Below, piece by piece: positions 51,011 through 60,439 of a stretch of DNA of 64,000 nucleotides. The notes beneath the pieces are model-generated. The model searched no databases and had not been told where the DNA came from. It saw nothing but the letters and a program-made list of their open reading frames with translations. The stretch is from Symbioplanes lichenis. GTDB lineage: Bacteria; Actinomycetota; Actinomycetes; Mycobacteriales; Micromonosporaceae. How positions within the stretch are numbered: position 1 is the first letter of the stretch; every line of letters begins with the position of its first letter. The stretch lies in contig NZ_JAUZQD010000028.1 of NCBI RefSeq assembly GCF_030709675.1, forward strand, positions 1 to 64,000, written 5' to 3'. Position numbers and translations under genes: made by a program.

Positions 51011-51991
51011 GTGTCATCACCCGAGAGCAACGCCGGCAAGCTCGCGCTCATGCTGGGCGCGATTCTGCTCTTCTGCGCGGTGGTCGGGCTCATCCTCTTC
51101 CTGGCCAGCCTGGCCCGGGGCAAGCGGGCCGACCGGGTCACCGCCTACCTCTACCTCGCCCCCACCCTGATCATGCTGGCCGTCGGCCTGGTCTACCCGG
51201 GGCTGCGCACCATCTGGGAGTCGTTCTTCGACGCCGCCGGCAAGGCGTTCATCGGGTTCGGCAACTACGAGACCATCTTCACCAGCGGCGACCAGCTGAC
51301 GGTGCTCGGCAACACGGTGCTGTGGGTGCTGGTCACCCCGTTCGTGGCCACCGGCGTCGGCCTGCTCTACGCGATCCTGGTCGACAAGTCCCGCTTCGAG
51401 AACGTCGCCAAGGCGCTGATCTTCCTGCCCATGGCGATCTCCTTCGTGGGCGCGTCGATCATCTGGAAGTTCATCTACGAGTACCGCCCCGACCAGGGCA
51501 ACGTGAAGCAGATCGGCCTGCTCAACCAGCTGCTCGTCTGGGTCGGCGGCTCGCCGCAGCAGTGGCTGGTCAACTCGCCGTGGAACACCCTGCTGCTGAT
51601 CGTCGTCATGATCTGGATCCAGGCCGGCTTCGCGATGACCGTGCTCAGCGCGGCGATCAAGGCCATCCCGGACGACATCGTGGAGGCCGCCCGGCTCGAC
51701 GGCGTCACCGCGTGGGGCATGTTCCGCTTCGTCACCCTGCCGGCCATCCGCCCGGCCGTGGTCGTGGTGCTCACCACGATCGCCATCGGCATGCTGAAGG
51801 TCTTCGACATCGTGCGGACCATGACCGGCGGCCAGTTCAACACGAGCGTGATCGCGAACGAGTTCTACAGCCAGAGCTTCCGCAGCGACAACCAGGGCCT
51901 CGGTGCGGCCCTGGCGGTGGTGCTCTTCCTGCTCGTCATCCCGATCGTCGTCTACAACATCCGGCAGCTCCGCCGCTCGGAGGCGCTATGA
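51011..51991 (+). CDS. aglF: Sugar ABC transporter permease AglF-like
   Basis: A 326-aa membrane permease with about eight helices, starting SSPESNAGKLALMLGAILL. The EAA loop that contacts the ATPase reads VEAARLDGVTAWGMFRFVTL. GTG 51011 has AAAGGAG ten nt upstream. Its stop overlaps aglG (ATGA). Confidence 0.9.
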   Translation: MSSPESNAGKLALMLGAILLFCAVVGLILFLASLARGKRADRVTAYLYLAPTLIMLAVGLVYPGLRTIWESFFDAAGKAFIGFGNYETIFTSGDQLTVLGNTVLWVLVTPFVATGVGLLYAILVDKSRFENVAKALIFLPMAISFVGASIIWKFIYEYRPDQGNVKQIGLLNQLLVWVGGSPQQWLVNSPWNTLLLIVVMIWIQAGFAMTVLSAAIKAIPDDIVEAARLDGVTAWGMFRFVTLPAIRPAVVVVLTTIAIGMLKVFDIVRTMTGGQFNTSVIANEFYSQSFRSDNQGLGAALAVVLFLLVIPIVVYNIRQLRRSEAL

Positions 51992-52902
51992 CCACCACGA
52001 CCCCCGCCACCCCGTCGGTGCCGATCGCCACGAAGGACATCTCGACGGCCGAGGTGGCCAAGCGCAAGCTCAGCTCCCCGTGGGCCTCGCTCGCCGCGAT
52101 CGTCATCGCCGTGCTGTGGACCGTGCCGACGTTCGGCCTGCTGGTCTCGTCGTTCCGCCCCGAGCGCGCGATCAAGACCACGGGCTGGTGGACGTTCTTC
52201 TCCAACCCCACGCTGACCCTGGACAACTACAAGGCGGTGCTGGACGCGGAGGAGGGTGCGGGCCTCGGCTCGTACTTCATCAACAGCATCGTGATCACCA
52301 TCCCGTCGGTGATCATCCCGCTGGCGCTGGCGACCATCGCCGCGTACGCGTTCGCCTGGATCAAGTTCCCGGGCCGCAACATCCTGTTCCTGATCATCTT
52401 CGCCCTTCAGGTCGTGCCGCTCCAGGTCACCCTGATCCCGCTGCTCACCCTCTATGTGGACGCGGGCGTGGCGAACACGTTCTGGACCATCTGGCTGTCG
52501 CACGCCATCTTCGGCCTGCCGCTGGCCATCTACCTGCTGCACAACTTCATGCGCGACATCCCCGCCTCCCTGCTGGAGGCGGCGCGCGTGGACGGCGCGG
52601 GCCACGTGGCGATCTTCTTCCGGGTGCTGCTGCCGCTGCTGCGCCCGGCCCTCGCGGCCTTCGGCATCTTCCAGTTCCTCTGGGTCTGGAACGACCTGCT
52701 GGTCGGCCTGGTCTTCGGCGGCGGCGGCGACACGATCGCCCCCATCACCGTGGCCCTGGCCAACCTCACCGGCACCCGCGGCACGGCCTGGCACCTGCTC
52801 TCCGCCGGCGCCTTCGTGTCGATCGTCGTCCCGGTGACGATCTTCCTGTTCCTCCAGCGCTACTTCGTCCGAGGCCTCCTCGCCGGCAGCGTCAAGGGGT
52901 GA
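51988..52902 (+). CDS. aglG: Sugar ABC transporter permease AglG-like
   Basis: A 304-aa permease with six helices and an EAA loop EAARVDGAGHVAIFFRVLL. It forms the channel with the AglF-like subunit. No ATPase gene follows, so a shared ATPase such as MsiK probably serves the system, as is usual in actinomycetes. No glycosidase is in the operon. A terminator follows. Confidence 0.91.
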   Translation: MTTTTPATPSVPIATKDISTAEVAKRKLSSPWASLAAIVIAVLWTVPTFGLLVSSFRPERAIKTTGWWTFFSNPTLTLDNYKAVLDAEEGAGLGSYFINSIVITIPSVIIPLALATIAAYAFAWIKFPGRNILFLIIFALQVVPLQVTLIPLLTLYVDAGVANTFWTIWLSHAIFGLPLAIYLLHNFMRDIPASLLEAARVDGAGHVAIFFRVLLPLLRPALAAFGIFQFLWVWNDLLVGLVFGGGGDTIAPITVALANLTGTRGTAWHLLSAGAFVSIVVPVTIFLFLQRYFVRGLLAGSVKG

Positions 52903-52918
52903 CTCCGGCACGGTAAGG

Positions 52919-52951
52919 AGACCCGCGGTCTTTCGGCTGCGGGTCTTTTTA
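52919..52951 (+). terminator. Intrinsic terminator of importer operon
   Basis: AGACCCGC pairs with GCGGGTCT across a 12-nt loop and is followed by TTTTT. It starts 16 nt after the aglG stop. Confidence 0.88.
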
Positions 52952-52952
52952 T

Positions 52953-53068
52953 GAATACGCGTGCCCGAAAAGTCCCACCCCGTCCCCGCGACCTCACTGC
53001 CGCGGCACGGATCTGCCGCGAGCATCCGGGCTGACCTGCCGTCCCCGGCCCGGCACGACCCCGGTGGG
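52953..53068 (+). repeat. 116-bp repeat, copy A (inverted partner at 62.4 kb)
   Basis: Aligns without gaps to the reverse complement of 62418-62533 with about 13 differences in 116 bp; the part 52981-53068 differs at only 5 positions. Both copies encode the same C-terminal stub, RPRDL(T/A)AAARICR(E/A)HPG then TGA, which suggests remnants of a coding sequence. Confidence 0.85.
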
Positions 53069-53409
53069 CGGTCACCCTGGGCGAGTGGCGCTCCTCGACC
53101 GGCCAGGGCGAGGAGACCTACTCCCTGTTCCGCACGAGCAAGGGCCGCTTCGCCGTCCACCACTCCCGCTCCGAGCTCCACATCCCGACCGGCCCGAACG
53201 CCGAGCGCAGCCGCAAGTGGTCCACCGGCTGGCGCGGCTGGCTCGGCGACTGGTCGCCCGACCAGGCGTGGCTGCACACCCCGGCCCAGGCGACCTTCAC
53301 CGTGGTCGACTCGCCCGAGGAGCTGGCCCTGCTGCTGCCGCCCGAGCTGTTCGAGGTCGCCCTGCTGACCATCCGGTCCGAGCCCGACATCGAGGACCTC
53401 GACATCTGA
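53035..53409 (+). pseudogene. 5'-truncated EXLDI-type protein gene
   Basis: An open stretch of about 124 codons reads WAVTLGEWRSSTGQGEETYS, continues through WSTGWRGWLGDW and ends IEDLDI, the C-terminal signature that names EXLDI proteins. An in-frame TGA lies at 53032 and there is no ATG or GTG before the conserved part, so the usual N-terminal ~90 residues are missing. The missing part seems replaced by the 116-bp repeat at 52953-53068. It is probably a non-functional remnant. EXLDI proteins have no firm function. Confidence 0.65.
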
Positions 53410-53469
53410 CCGGCGCCCCCGATCTCACGAAGGGGTCAAGATCCGGGAGCCGGTGCCGAACAGAGGGGC

Positions 53470-56469
53470 ATGACGAGCAGGTACGGCCGCGCCGGCTACC
53501 TGGTGTGGCTGGTCGTGCTCACCGCGGCCTACTACTCGTGGCCGGCGCAGCATCTGATCCTGTGGGCGCTGATCGGGCTCTCCGGCGCCGGCGCGGTCGT
53601 GGCCGGCGTGCGCAAGCACCGGCCCGCGCGCCGGCTGCCCTGGTATCTCATCGCCGCCGCGCTGACCGTGTTCATCGCCGGGGACACGCTCGCCAACGTC
53701 TACCTCGCCGCGGGCGCGCAGTATCCGTACCCGGGGCCCTCGGACGCTCTCTACCTGCTGGTGTACCCGTTGCTGGCGGGCGGCCTGATCCTCTTCGTGC
53801 GGGCCCGCGCCGGCGACCGCAACCGGGCGGCCCTGCTCGACGCGCTGGTGCCCACGGTGAGCTTCGGGCTGTTGTCCTGGGTTTGTCTGATCGCGCCGTT
53901 CGCCCGGGCCACCGACATGGGCGTGCTGGAGAAGGCGGTCTCGGTCGCCTACCCGCTCGGGGACGTGCTGGCCCTGGCCATCCTGCTGCGCCTGGCCACC
54001 GGGCCGGGCCGCAAGCCGGCCGCGCTCAAGCTGCTCACCGTGGCGATCGTGGGCCTGCTCTGCTCGGACGTGCCCTTCAGCCTCGCCCGCCTCGACGAGG
54101 ACTGGGCGATCGGCGGCCCGGTCGACCTCGGCTGGGTGCTGCTCTACGGCTGCGCCGGGCTGGCCGCGCTGCACCCGTCGATGCGCGTGCTGACCGGCGA
54201 CACCGAGACCACGGCGGCCGGGCCCACCGCCTCGGCCGAGTTCCGCCGGCTGCTGCTGCTCACCGCCGCCTCGCTGATCGCCCCGGCCGTGCTGCTGGCC
54301 GAGCACCTGCACGAGGGAGTGGTCGACGCGCCGGTCATCGCGGCCGCCGCGGGGGTCATGTTCGTGCTGGTCATGGCCCGGGTCCACGGCCTGATCGCGG
54401 AGCAGCGCCAGGCCCGCGACCGGGAGCGGGCCCTGCGCGTGGTCGCGGACAAGTTCAACGCCGCCACCACGCTGGAGGAGGTGCGTACCGCCGCCCGCGA
54501 GGTCATGTTCGAGGTGCTGCCCGAGGCCAGCAAGGAGCACTACGTCCAGGTGCCCCCGGCGGCGGGCCCCTTTCAGCCCGGCGTCACGGTCCTCCCGCTC
54601 GGCCCGGACACCCAGCTGATGCGGGCCATTGTCATGCTGCACGGCACCCCGCTGCGCGCCGTGACGATGGAGGTGACCGGGTCACCCGCCGAGCTGCGGG
54701 CCGTCCGCCCGACCGTCGAGACGCTCCGCTCGCAGATCAGCTCGGTGCTGCAGCGGATCGCGCTGGCCACCGAGGTCAGCCGGCGCGACGGGGAGGCGTA
54801 CTTCCGGACCCTCATCCAGAGCGCGTCCGACGTCATCCTCATCGTGGGGGCCGACGAGCTCATCCGGTACGCGAGCCCGTCCGCCGCCACGCTGTTCGGC
54901 TACGACGACCTGATCGGCACGCCGTTGCACCGGATCATCGCGGACACGCACCACGAGGCGCTGCGGGACGCGCTGGTGACGGGGCACTCCGGGCGTACGG
55001 GCGAAGGGGTCGACCTGACCGCCGTGCGCGCCGACCGCCGCCTGTTGCAGGTCGAGTGCACGATCCGCGACCTGCGCGACGACCCGACGGTCCGGGGGCT
55101 CGTGCTCACCGTCCGCGACGTCACCGAGCGCCGCCGCCTCGAGAACGACCTCGCGCACCAGGCGTTCCACGACGGGCTGACCGGGCTGGCCAACCGGGTG
55201 CTGTTCCGCGAGCGCCTGGAGCACTCGTGGGCCCGGGCCGAGCTGTCCGGGCACGGCGTCGGCGTGCTCTTCGTCGACCTCGACGACTTCAAGGAGGTCA
55301 ACGACACCCTCGGGCACGCGGTCGGCGACCAGCTGCTCGTGGCCGTGGCCGAGCGCATCTCCACCGCGATCGGCCGGCACAACACCGCGGCGCGGATGGG
55401 CGGCGACGAGTTCGCGGTGCTGGTCGAGAACGCGGGCGAGCCCGGCGTCGCCGAGGAGATCGCCGCGCGGGTGGTCGCCGCCCTGGCCGTACCCGTGGAG
55501 GTCAGCGACGGGCTCGGCGGCAGCAACATCGTCAGCGGGGCCGCCAGCGTGGGCGTGGCCACCAGCGCCGACGCGAAGAACCCGACCGAGCTGCTGCGCC
55601 ACGCCGATCTGGCGCTCTATCTGGCCAAGGGGGCCGGCAAGGGCGACTGGAAGCGCTACCAGAGCGACCTGCACACGGCCATGGTCGAGCGGCTGGCCCT
55701 GCGCGCGTCGCTGCTCGAGGCGGTCGAGCACGAGCAGTTCGTGCTGCAGTACCAGCCGATCGCCGACGTCCGTACGGGCATCGTGGTCGGGCTGGAGGCG
55801 CTCGTGCGGTGGCAGCATCCCGAGCGGGGGCTGCTCGGGCCGTACCACTTCATCGAGCTCGCCGAGGAGAGCGGCGCCATCGTCGGCATCGGCGAGTGGG
55901 TGCTGCGCGAGGCACTGCGGCAGTTCGCCTCATGGCACCGCGAGCAGCCGGACCTGCCGCTGCGCTACATCAGCGTCAACGTCTCGGCGCGGCAGTTCCG
56001 CCAGCCCGGGTTCGTCGACCGGGTCCGCGCGGCGCTGGCCGACGCCGGGGCCGAGCCGCGGTGGCTGCTGCTGGAGATCACCGAGAGCCTGGTGCTGCGC
56101 GACGCCGAGCAGGTCTGGGCCGATCTCGAGACGCTGCGGGCGCTCGGCTGCCGGATCGCGATCGACGATTTCGGTACGGGCTACTCGTCGCTGAGCTACC
56201 TGCGGCAGATGCCGGTCGACGTGCTGAAGATCGACAAGTCCTTCATCGACGACATCATCGCCAGCAAGCAGCAGCGCGCCCTGGTCAACGCGATCGTCAC
56301 GCTGGCCCGCAACCTCGATCTCACGGTCATCGCGGAGGGGATCGAGCACGCCGACCAGCGGTCTATGCTGGGACGCATGGGCTGCCCGTACGGTCAGGGC
56401 TATCTCTTCTCCCGGCCGGTCTGGCCGAACCAGGTCCCCGACCTCGCGGGCGCCGTCGTCCTGGCGTGA
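53470..56469 (+). CDS. Membrane PAS-GGDEF-EAL cyclic-di-GMP protein
   Basis: A 999-aa protein: about eight to ten membrane helices (to ~320), a linker, a PAS domain (AYFRTLIQSASDVILIVG, about 440-550), a GGDEF domain (RMGGDEFAVLV near 643) and an EAL domain (VGLEALVRW near 775, IDDFGTGYSSLSYL, KIDKSFID). Both catalytic sites are intact; no RxxD I-site precedes GGDEF. ATG 53470 follows GAGGGG. It shares membrane-domain style with the protein at 3.8 kb (for example PYPGPSDALYLLVYPL versus FPSWADACYLAAYPF), so the two are paralogues, this one having gained PAS. Confidence 0.94.
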   Translation: MTSRYGRAGYLVWLVVLTAAYYSWPAQHLILWALIGLSGAGAVVAGVRKHRPARRLPWYLIAAALTVFIAGDTLANVYLAAGAQYPYPGPSDALYLLVYPLLAGGLILFVRARAGDRNRAALLDALVPTVSFGLLSWVCLIAPFARATDMGVLEKAVSVAYPLGDVLALAILLRLATGPGRKPAALKLLTVAIVGLLCSDVPFSLARLDEDWAIGGPVDLGWVLLYGCAGLAALHPSMRVLTGDTETTAAGPTASAEFRRLLLLTAASLIAPAVLLAEHLHEGVVDAPVIAAAAGVMFVLVMARVHGLIAEQRQARDRERALRVVADKFNAATTLEEVRTAAREVMFEVLPEASKEHYVQVPPAAGPFQPGVTVLPLGPDTQLMRAIVMLHGTPLRAVTMEVTGSPAELRAVRPTVETLRSQISSVLQRIALATEVSRRDGEAYFRTLIQSASDVILIVGADELIRYASPSAATLFGYDDLIGTPLHRIIADTHHEALRDALVTGHSGRTGEGVDLTAVRADRRLLQVECTIRDLRDDPTVRGLVLTVRDVTERRRLENDLAHQAFHDGLTGLANRVLFRERLEHSWARAELSGHGVGVLFVDLDDFKEVNDTLGHAVGDQLLVAVAERISTAIGRHNTAARMGGDEFAVLVENAGEPGVAEEIAARVVAALAVPVEVSDGLGGSNIVSGAASVGVATSADAKNPTELLRHADLALYLAKGAGKGDWKRYQSDLHTAMVERLALRASLLEAVEHEQFVLQYQPIADVRTGIVVGLEALVRWQHPERGLLGPYHFIELAEESGAIVGIGEWVLREALRQFASWHREQPDLPLRYISVNVSARQFRQPGFVDRVRAALADAGAEPRWLLLEITESLVLRDAEQVWADLETLRALGCRIAIDDFGTGYSSLSYLRQMPVDVLKIDKSFIDDIIASKQQRALVNAIVTLARNLDLTVIAEGIEHADQRSMLGRMGCPYGQGYLFSRPVWPNQVPDLAGAVVLA

Positions 56470-56598
56470 GACTCCGGGGCCCGATCCCGGCCTGACCCCC
56501 GCGGGCCGTCACTCCGGACTCCACCGTGAGGATTAAACGAGCGCTCAACTCTTCGCTCGGTGCGCTTCGCGTCGTAACGTCCGCGGAGAGGAGGCCGC

Positions 56599-57570
56599 AT
56601 GTCCGCAGATCCGATCCCCATCGTCCGTACCACCCTGGAATCCCGTGACTTCGAGGAAGTGCGGGACCTCATCTCCCGGCGCTACGTCCAGCACGTGCCC
56701 CGCGTGGTCGGCGGTGTCCGGGACTTCGTCTTCCGTTCCCGGACCGTCTCGGCCGGGGGCGTGCTGCTCGACCAGCCGATCTACCGGGCCTGCATGGCCT
56801 TCGAGACCGAGCCCTTCGAGACGTTGCTGATCGCCTCGGTGCTGGAGGGCCGTTTCTCCGTGACCGGCGGGCGGCAGCAGGGCCGGGCCGCCGCCGGCGA
56901 GGTGCTGCTCTATCCGCCCGGCGCCCGGCTCGACATCGTGCTCGACCACAGCCGCCAGTGGATCGCTCAGCTGCCCCTGGACGTGGTGACCCGGGTCGCG
57001 GGCCGGCTCGGCGTCAAGCCGGCCGACTTCCGCTTCGACGGTGCGACACCGGTGTCCCCGCAGGCCGGGCGGCGCTGGGCGGACACCGTCGTCTACCTCG
57101 CCCGCCTGCTCACCTCGCCCGGGGAGACCGGCATCCATCCGCTCCTGCTGGCCTCCGCGGTCGAGACGGCGGCGGCGACCGCGGTGACGGTCTTCCCGAA
57201 CACCACCATGGCCCTGGACTACGTCTCCGGCCCCCGGCGGACCGCCCCGGCCGCGGTGCGCCGGGCCGTCGCCTACATCGACGAGCACGCCGCCGAGCCG
57301 GTCACGCTGGAGGACATCGCCGGTGCGGCCGGGCTCGGGGTGCGCGCGCTGCAGGCCTGCTTCCGGCGGCACCTCGACAGCACCCCGGTCGGCTATCTCT
57401 TCCGGGTCCGGCTCGAGCACGCGCACCGGGACCTGCAGGCCGCCGACCCCGCCGGTGGCGACACCGTGGCCGACGTCGCCCACCGCTGGGGCTTCGCGCA
57501 CCTGGGCCGCTTCGCGGCGCGCTACCGCGACGCGTTCGGCCAGCGCCCGAGCGAGACCCTGCGCACCTGA
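56599..57570 (+). CDS. AraC-family transcription regulator
   Basis: A 323-aa regulator with an N-terminal sensing domain (AraC-binding-like/cupin style, EVLLYPPGARLDIV) and two C-terminal helix-turn-helix motifs (LEDIAGAAGLGVRAL and VADVAHRWGFAHLGRFA). The nearby YRDAFGQRPSETLR is the family ending. AGGAGG precedes ATG 56599. Targets are unknown; the neighbouring GGDEF-EAL gene or the TetR-monooxygenase pair are candidates. Confidence 0.9.
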   Translation: MSADPIPIVRTTLESRDFEEVRDLISRRYVQHVPRVVGGVRDFVFRSRTVSAGGVLLDQPIYRACMAFETEPFETLLIASVLEGRFSVTGGRQQGRAAAGEVLLYPPGARLDIVLDHSRQWIAQLPLDVVTRVAGRLGVKPADFRFDGATPVSPQAGRRWADTVVYLARLLTSPGETGIHPLLLASAVETAAATAVTVFPNTTMALDYVSGPRRTAPAAVRRAVAYIDEHAAEPVTLEDIAGAAGLGVRALQACFRRHLDSTPVGYLFRVRLEHAHRDLQAADPAGGDTVADVAHRWGFAHLGRFAARYRDAFGQRPSETLRT

Positions 57571-57675
57571 CGCCCCGGCCAGCCGCCTTCGGCGAGGCGT
57601 CGATGCGCTCCCCGCCTCGGCCACGATGCGGACCGCCGTGACGCGGCACGCGCCCAGCCCGGCGGTCACGTACTC

Positions 57676-57692
57676 GTAAGTCAGGCAGTTGA
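57676..57692. promoter_or_regulatory. Shared operator motif upstream of tetR
   Basis: GTAAGTCAGGCAGTTGA, 17 bp before the start of the TetR gene. The same 17-mer with one change is found upstream of the monooxygenase gene (58357-58373). Probably the binding site of this TetR protein, giving autoregulation. Confidence 0.65.
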
Positions 57693-57709
57693 CCTTGTAG
57701 GGTCGGGCG

Positions 57710-58360
57710 ATGGGACCAGCCGGGGAGCGCCGCACCCGCGCGCTGCGGGTCGAGGACACACGCTCCCGGATCCTGCTGGCGGCGGCTCGGCTGTTCGCCG
57801 AGCACGGCGTGTTCTCGGTGTCGAACAGGCAGATCAGCGAGGCCGCCGGGCAGGGCAACAACGCCGCGGTCGGCTATCACTTCGGCACCAAGTCCGACCT
57901 GGTCCGTGCCATTGTGCACCGGCACGTCGGGGCGATGGAGGCGATCCGCGGCCGGCTGTTCGAGCAGCACGCCGGCAGCAGCGAAGTGCGCGACTGGGTC
58001 ACCTGCCTGGTGCGCCCGTTCACCGACCATCTCAGCGAGCTGGGGGCGCCGAGCTGGTACGCCCGGTTCGGCGCGCAGCTGATGGCCGAGCCCCAGCTGC
58101 GGGAGCTGGCTGCCGCCGAGCTCGGCGACGCGCCGCTCATGGGCGCCGTGACCGACGCGCTGCACCGCTGCTTGCCCGGGCTTCCCGCCTCGGTTCACCG
58201 GGAGCGCGACACGATGGCGGTGACGCTGATCGTGCACTACTGTGCCGACCGCGAGCGGACCGTCGTCCCTGGGCCGGACGCGGCCGCCGCCTGGGACACC
58301 ACCGCCGTCGCGCTGATCGATGCCCTTCAAGGTCTGTACCGGGCTCCGTCCACCCTGTAA
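57710..58360 (+). CDS. TetR-family regulator
   Basis: A 216-aa TetR protein. The N-terminal helix-turn-helix reads RILLAAARLFAEHGVFSVS, NRQISEAAG and AVGYHFGTKSDLVRAIV. The C-terminal ligand domain is not assignable. ATG 57710 lacks a Shine-Dalgarno and may be leaderless. It ends 31 bp before the monooxygenase start and shares an operator motif with it, so it likely represses that gene until a substrate-like ligand binds. Confidence 0.92.
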   Translation: MGPAGERRTRALRVEDTRSRILLAAARLFAEHGVFSVSNRQISEAAGQGNNAAVGYHFGTKSDLVRAIVHRHVGAMEAIRGRLFEQHAGSSEVRDWVTCLVRPFTDHLSELGAPSWYARFGAQLMAEPQLRELAAAELGDAPLMGAVTDALHRCLPGLPASVHRERDTMAVTLIVHYCADRERTVVPGPDAAAAWDTTAVALIDALQGLYRAPSTL

Positions 58361-58373
58361 GTCAGTCAGTTGA
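58357..58373. promoter_or_regulatory. Shared operator motif upstream of monooxygenase
   Basis: GTAAGTCAGTCAGTTGA, one base different from the site before tetR. It overlaps the end of tetR and lies 18 bp before ATG 58392; TTAATA next to it could be a -10 for a leaderless mRNA. Confidence 0.65.
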
Positions 58374-58391
58374 ATTAATACAGTGGGCGTC

Positions 58392-60182
58392 ATGGATCCC
58401 ACGAGCCCCGATCCGGCCGCCCTGCGGGCGAAGTACCGCTTCGATCCGGCCACCCTGCGTGCGAAGTACCGCGAGGAGCGCGACCGCCGCCTCCGCCCCG
58501 ACGGCGCCGCCCAGTACACGCGCGCGGCGGGGGAATTCGGCTACTACGCCACCGACCCCTACACGCCCCGGACGGAACGCCCGGCCCGGCACGACCGGGT
58601 CGAGGCCGTCGTGATCGGCGCCGGCTTCGGCGGCCTGCTGACCGGCGCCCGGCTGCGCGAGGCCGGACTCGACGACATCCGGCTGATCGACGAGGCCGGC
58701 GACGTCGGCGGCACCTGGTACTGGAACCGCTATCCCGGCATCCACTGCGACATCGAGTCCAGCGTCTACCTGCCACTGCTGGAAGAGGTCGGCACCGAGC
58801 CCACGTGGCGCTACTCCCCCGGCGAGGAGATCCGCCGGCACGCCATGGCTGTCGCCCGGCACTACGGCCTCTACGACGACACCATGTTCCATACCCGGGT
58901 CACCGAGCTGCGCTGGCACGACGCCGACGACGAGTGGCAGGTCCGCACCGATCGCGGCGACGACTTCCGCGCCCGCTACGTCGTCGTGTCGAGCGGCACG
59001 CTGACCCAGCCGAAGCTGCCCGGCATCCCCGGCATCGAGACGTTCCGCGGGCACACCTTCCACACCAGCCGGTGGGACCACGACTACACCGGCGACAAGC
59101 TGGAAAAGCTCGCGGACAAGAAGATCGGCGTCGTAGGCACCGGCGCCACCGGCATCCAGGTCGTCCCGCACGTCGCCGCCGCCGCCGAGCACCTGTACGT
59201 CTTCCAGCGCACACCCTCGTCGGTGGACGAGCGCGACAACCGCCCACTGGAGCCCGGCTGGACCAAGTCGTTGCCGCCGGGCTGGCAGCAGGAGCGCATG
59301 GACAACTTCCTGACCATCGTCACCGGCGGCCAGGTTTCTCAGGACCTCGTCGGCGACGGCTGGACCGCCACCGCCGCCCTGCAACGCACGTTCCTGTCCG
59401 GCAGCCGCACCGAGCTGACCGACGAGGAACTCGAACTCGCCGACTTCGCCACCATGAACCGCATCCGCGCCCGCGTCGACGCCATCGTCACCGACCCGGC
59501 GGTCGCTTCCCTTCTGAAGCCTTGGTACCGGTACATGTGCAAACGGCCGGCCTTCAGTGACCACTACTTGCCGACGTTCAACCGGCCCGATGTCACGCTG
59601 GTCGACACCGCGGACACCGGCGGCATCACGGCGATGACGCCGCATGCGGTCGTCGTGGGCGACACCGAGTACGAGGTGGACTGCGTCATCTTCGCCACCG
59701 GCTTCGAGGTCGGCGTCTCCGGGATCGTCTCCGGGACACTGCCCGTCCACGGCCGTGACGGCGTACCCCTGCTGCAGTCCTGGGCGCACGGCCCGCGCAC
59801 GCTGCACGGCTTCTACAGTCACGGCTACCCGAACCTGTTCCACCTCGGCGCGCTGCAGAACGCCAACGCCGTCAACTTCGTACACATCCTGGCCGAGCAG
59901 GCGGTCCACATCGGCGCCGTTGTCGCCGAGGCCCGCAAGCGAGGGGTACGCACCATCGAGCCGACTGCCGCCGCGCAGGACGCCTGGGTCGCCACGATCC
60001 GCGCCAACGCCCGGGACACATTCACGTTCCAGTCGGAGTGCACGCCCGGCTACTACAACGGCGAGGGCAAGCCGCGGCCGATCAGCAACTCGTACGGGCC
60101 CGGGCCGGTCGCCTTCCACGAGTTGCTGCGTTCCTGGCGTACCGGTGACGGGTTCGAGGAGGTCCTGGCCGACGCATCGTGA
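58392..60182 (+). CDS. Flavin-dependent Baeyer-Villiger monooxygenase
   Basis: A 596-aa FAD/NADPH monooxygenase that converts ketones to esters or lactones. FAD motif VIGAGFGGLLTG, the BVMO fingerprint FRGHTFHTSRW (F-x-G-x3-H-T-x2-W), NADPH motif VVGTGATGIQ and the ATG-type FATGFEVG are present. The N-terminal 40 residues hold a duplicated LRAKYR motif and RPDGAAQY, similar to the extensions of large cyclic-ketone BVMOs. ATG 58392 or GTG 58383 may start it. Likely controlled by the adjacent TetR protein. The substrate is unknown. Confidence 0.93.
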   Translation: MDPTSPDPAALRAKYRFDPATLRAKYREERDRRLRPDGAAQYTRAAGEFGYYATDPYTPRTERPARHDRVEAVVIGAGFGGLLTGARLREAGLDDIRLIDEAGDVGGTWYWNRYPGIHCDIESSVYLPLLEEVGTEPTWRYSPGEEIRRHAMAVARHYGLYDDTMFHTRVTELRWHDADDEWQVRTDRGDDFRARYVVVSSGTLTQPKLPGIPGIETFRGHTFHTSRWDHDYTGDKLEKLADKKIGVVGTGATGIQVVPHVAAAAEHLYVFQRTPSSVDERDNRPLEPGWTKSLPPGWQQERMDNFLTIVTGGQVSQDLVGDGWTATAALQRTFLSGSRTELTDEELELADFATMNRIRARVDAIVTDPAVASLLKPWYRYMCKRPAFSDHYLPTFNRPDVTLVDTADTGGITAMTPHAVVVGDTEYEVDCVIFATGFEVGVSGIVSGTLPVHGRDGVPLLQSWAHGPRTLHGFYSHGYPNLFHLGALQNANAVNFVHILAEQAVHIGAVVAEARKRGVRTIEPTAAAQDAWVATIRANARDTFTFQSECTPGYYNGEGKPRPISNSYGPGPVAFHELLRSWRTGDGFEEVLADAS

Positions 60183-60202
60183 CCGGGCCGCGGCGCGGGC
60201 TG

Positions 60203-60232
60203 CGCCCCGACGGTCTTGACACCGCCGGGGCG
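60203..60232 (+). terminator. Hairpin after monooxygenase gene
   Basis: A 12-bp stem with one mismatch, CGCCCCGACGGT / ACCGCCGGGGCG, and a 6-nt loop, 20 nt after the stop. No T-tract. Confidence 0.55.
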
Positions 60233-60439
60233 CCTCCTTCTCACGGGCGCCGGAGCCGCGCCTCTCCACTCTCCGACGGGGCCCGCGAGCAGTCACATGA
60301 CGGACTTCCGGGGCCCTGTCGTCGCCGCGCTTGTGCGAGCCGCGTCAGCGCCGCCCCGACCTGCCGCCGCTCACGACACCCGCATCCCGCGTCATTCACG
60401 AAGGAGCCCGTCAGCGCCGCTCACAACACCCGACGCCGC

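Noticed and set aside
53064..56495. A 1143-codon frame parallel to the PAS-GGDEF-EAL gene
   Set aside because: Its translation is Arg/Gly/Ala-rich without motifs, whereas the frame from 53470 contains every expected domain.
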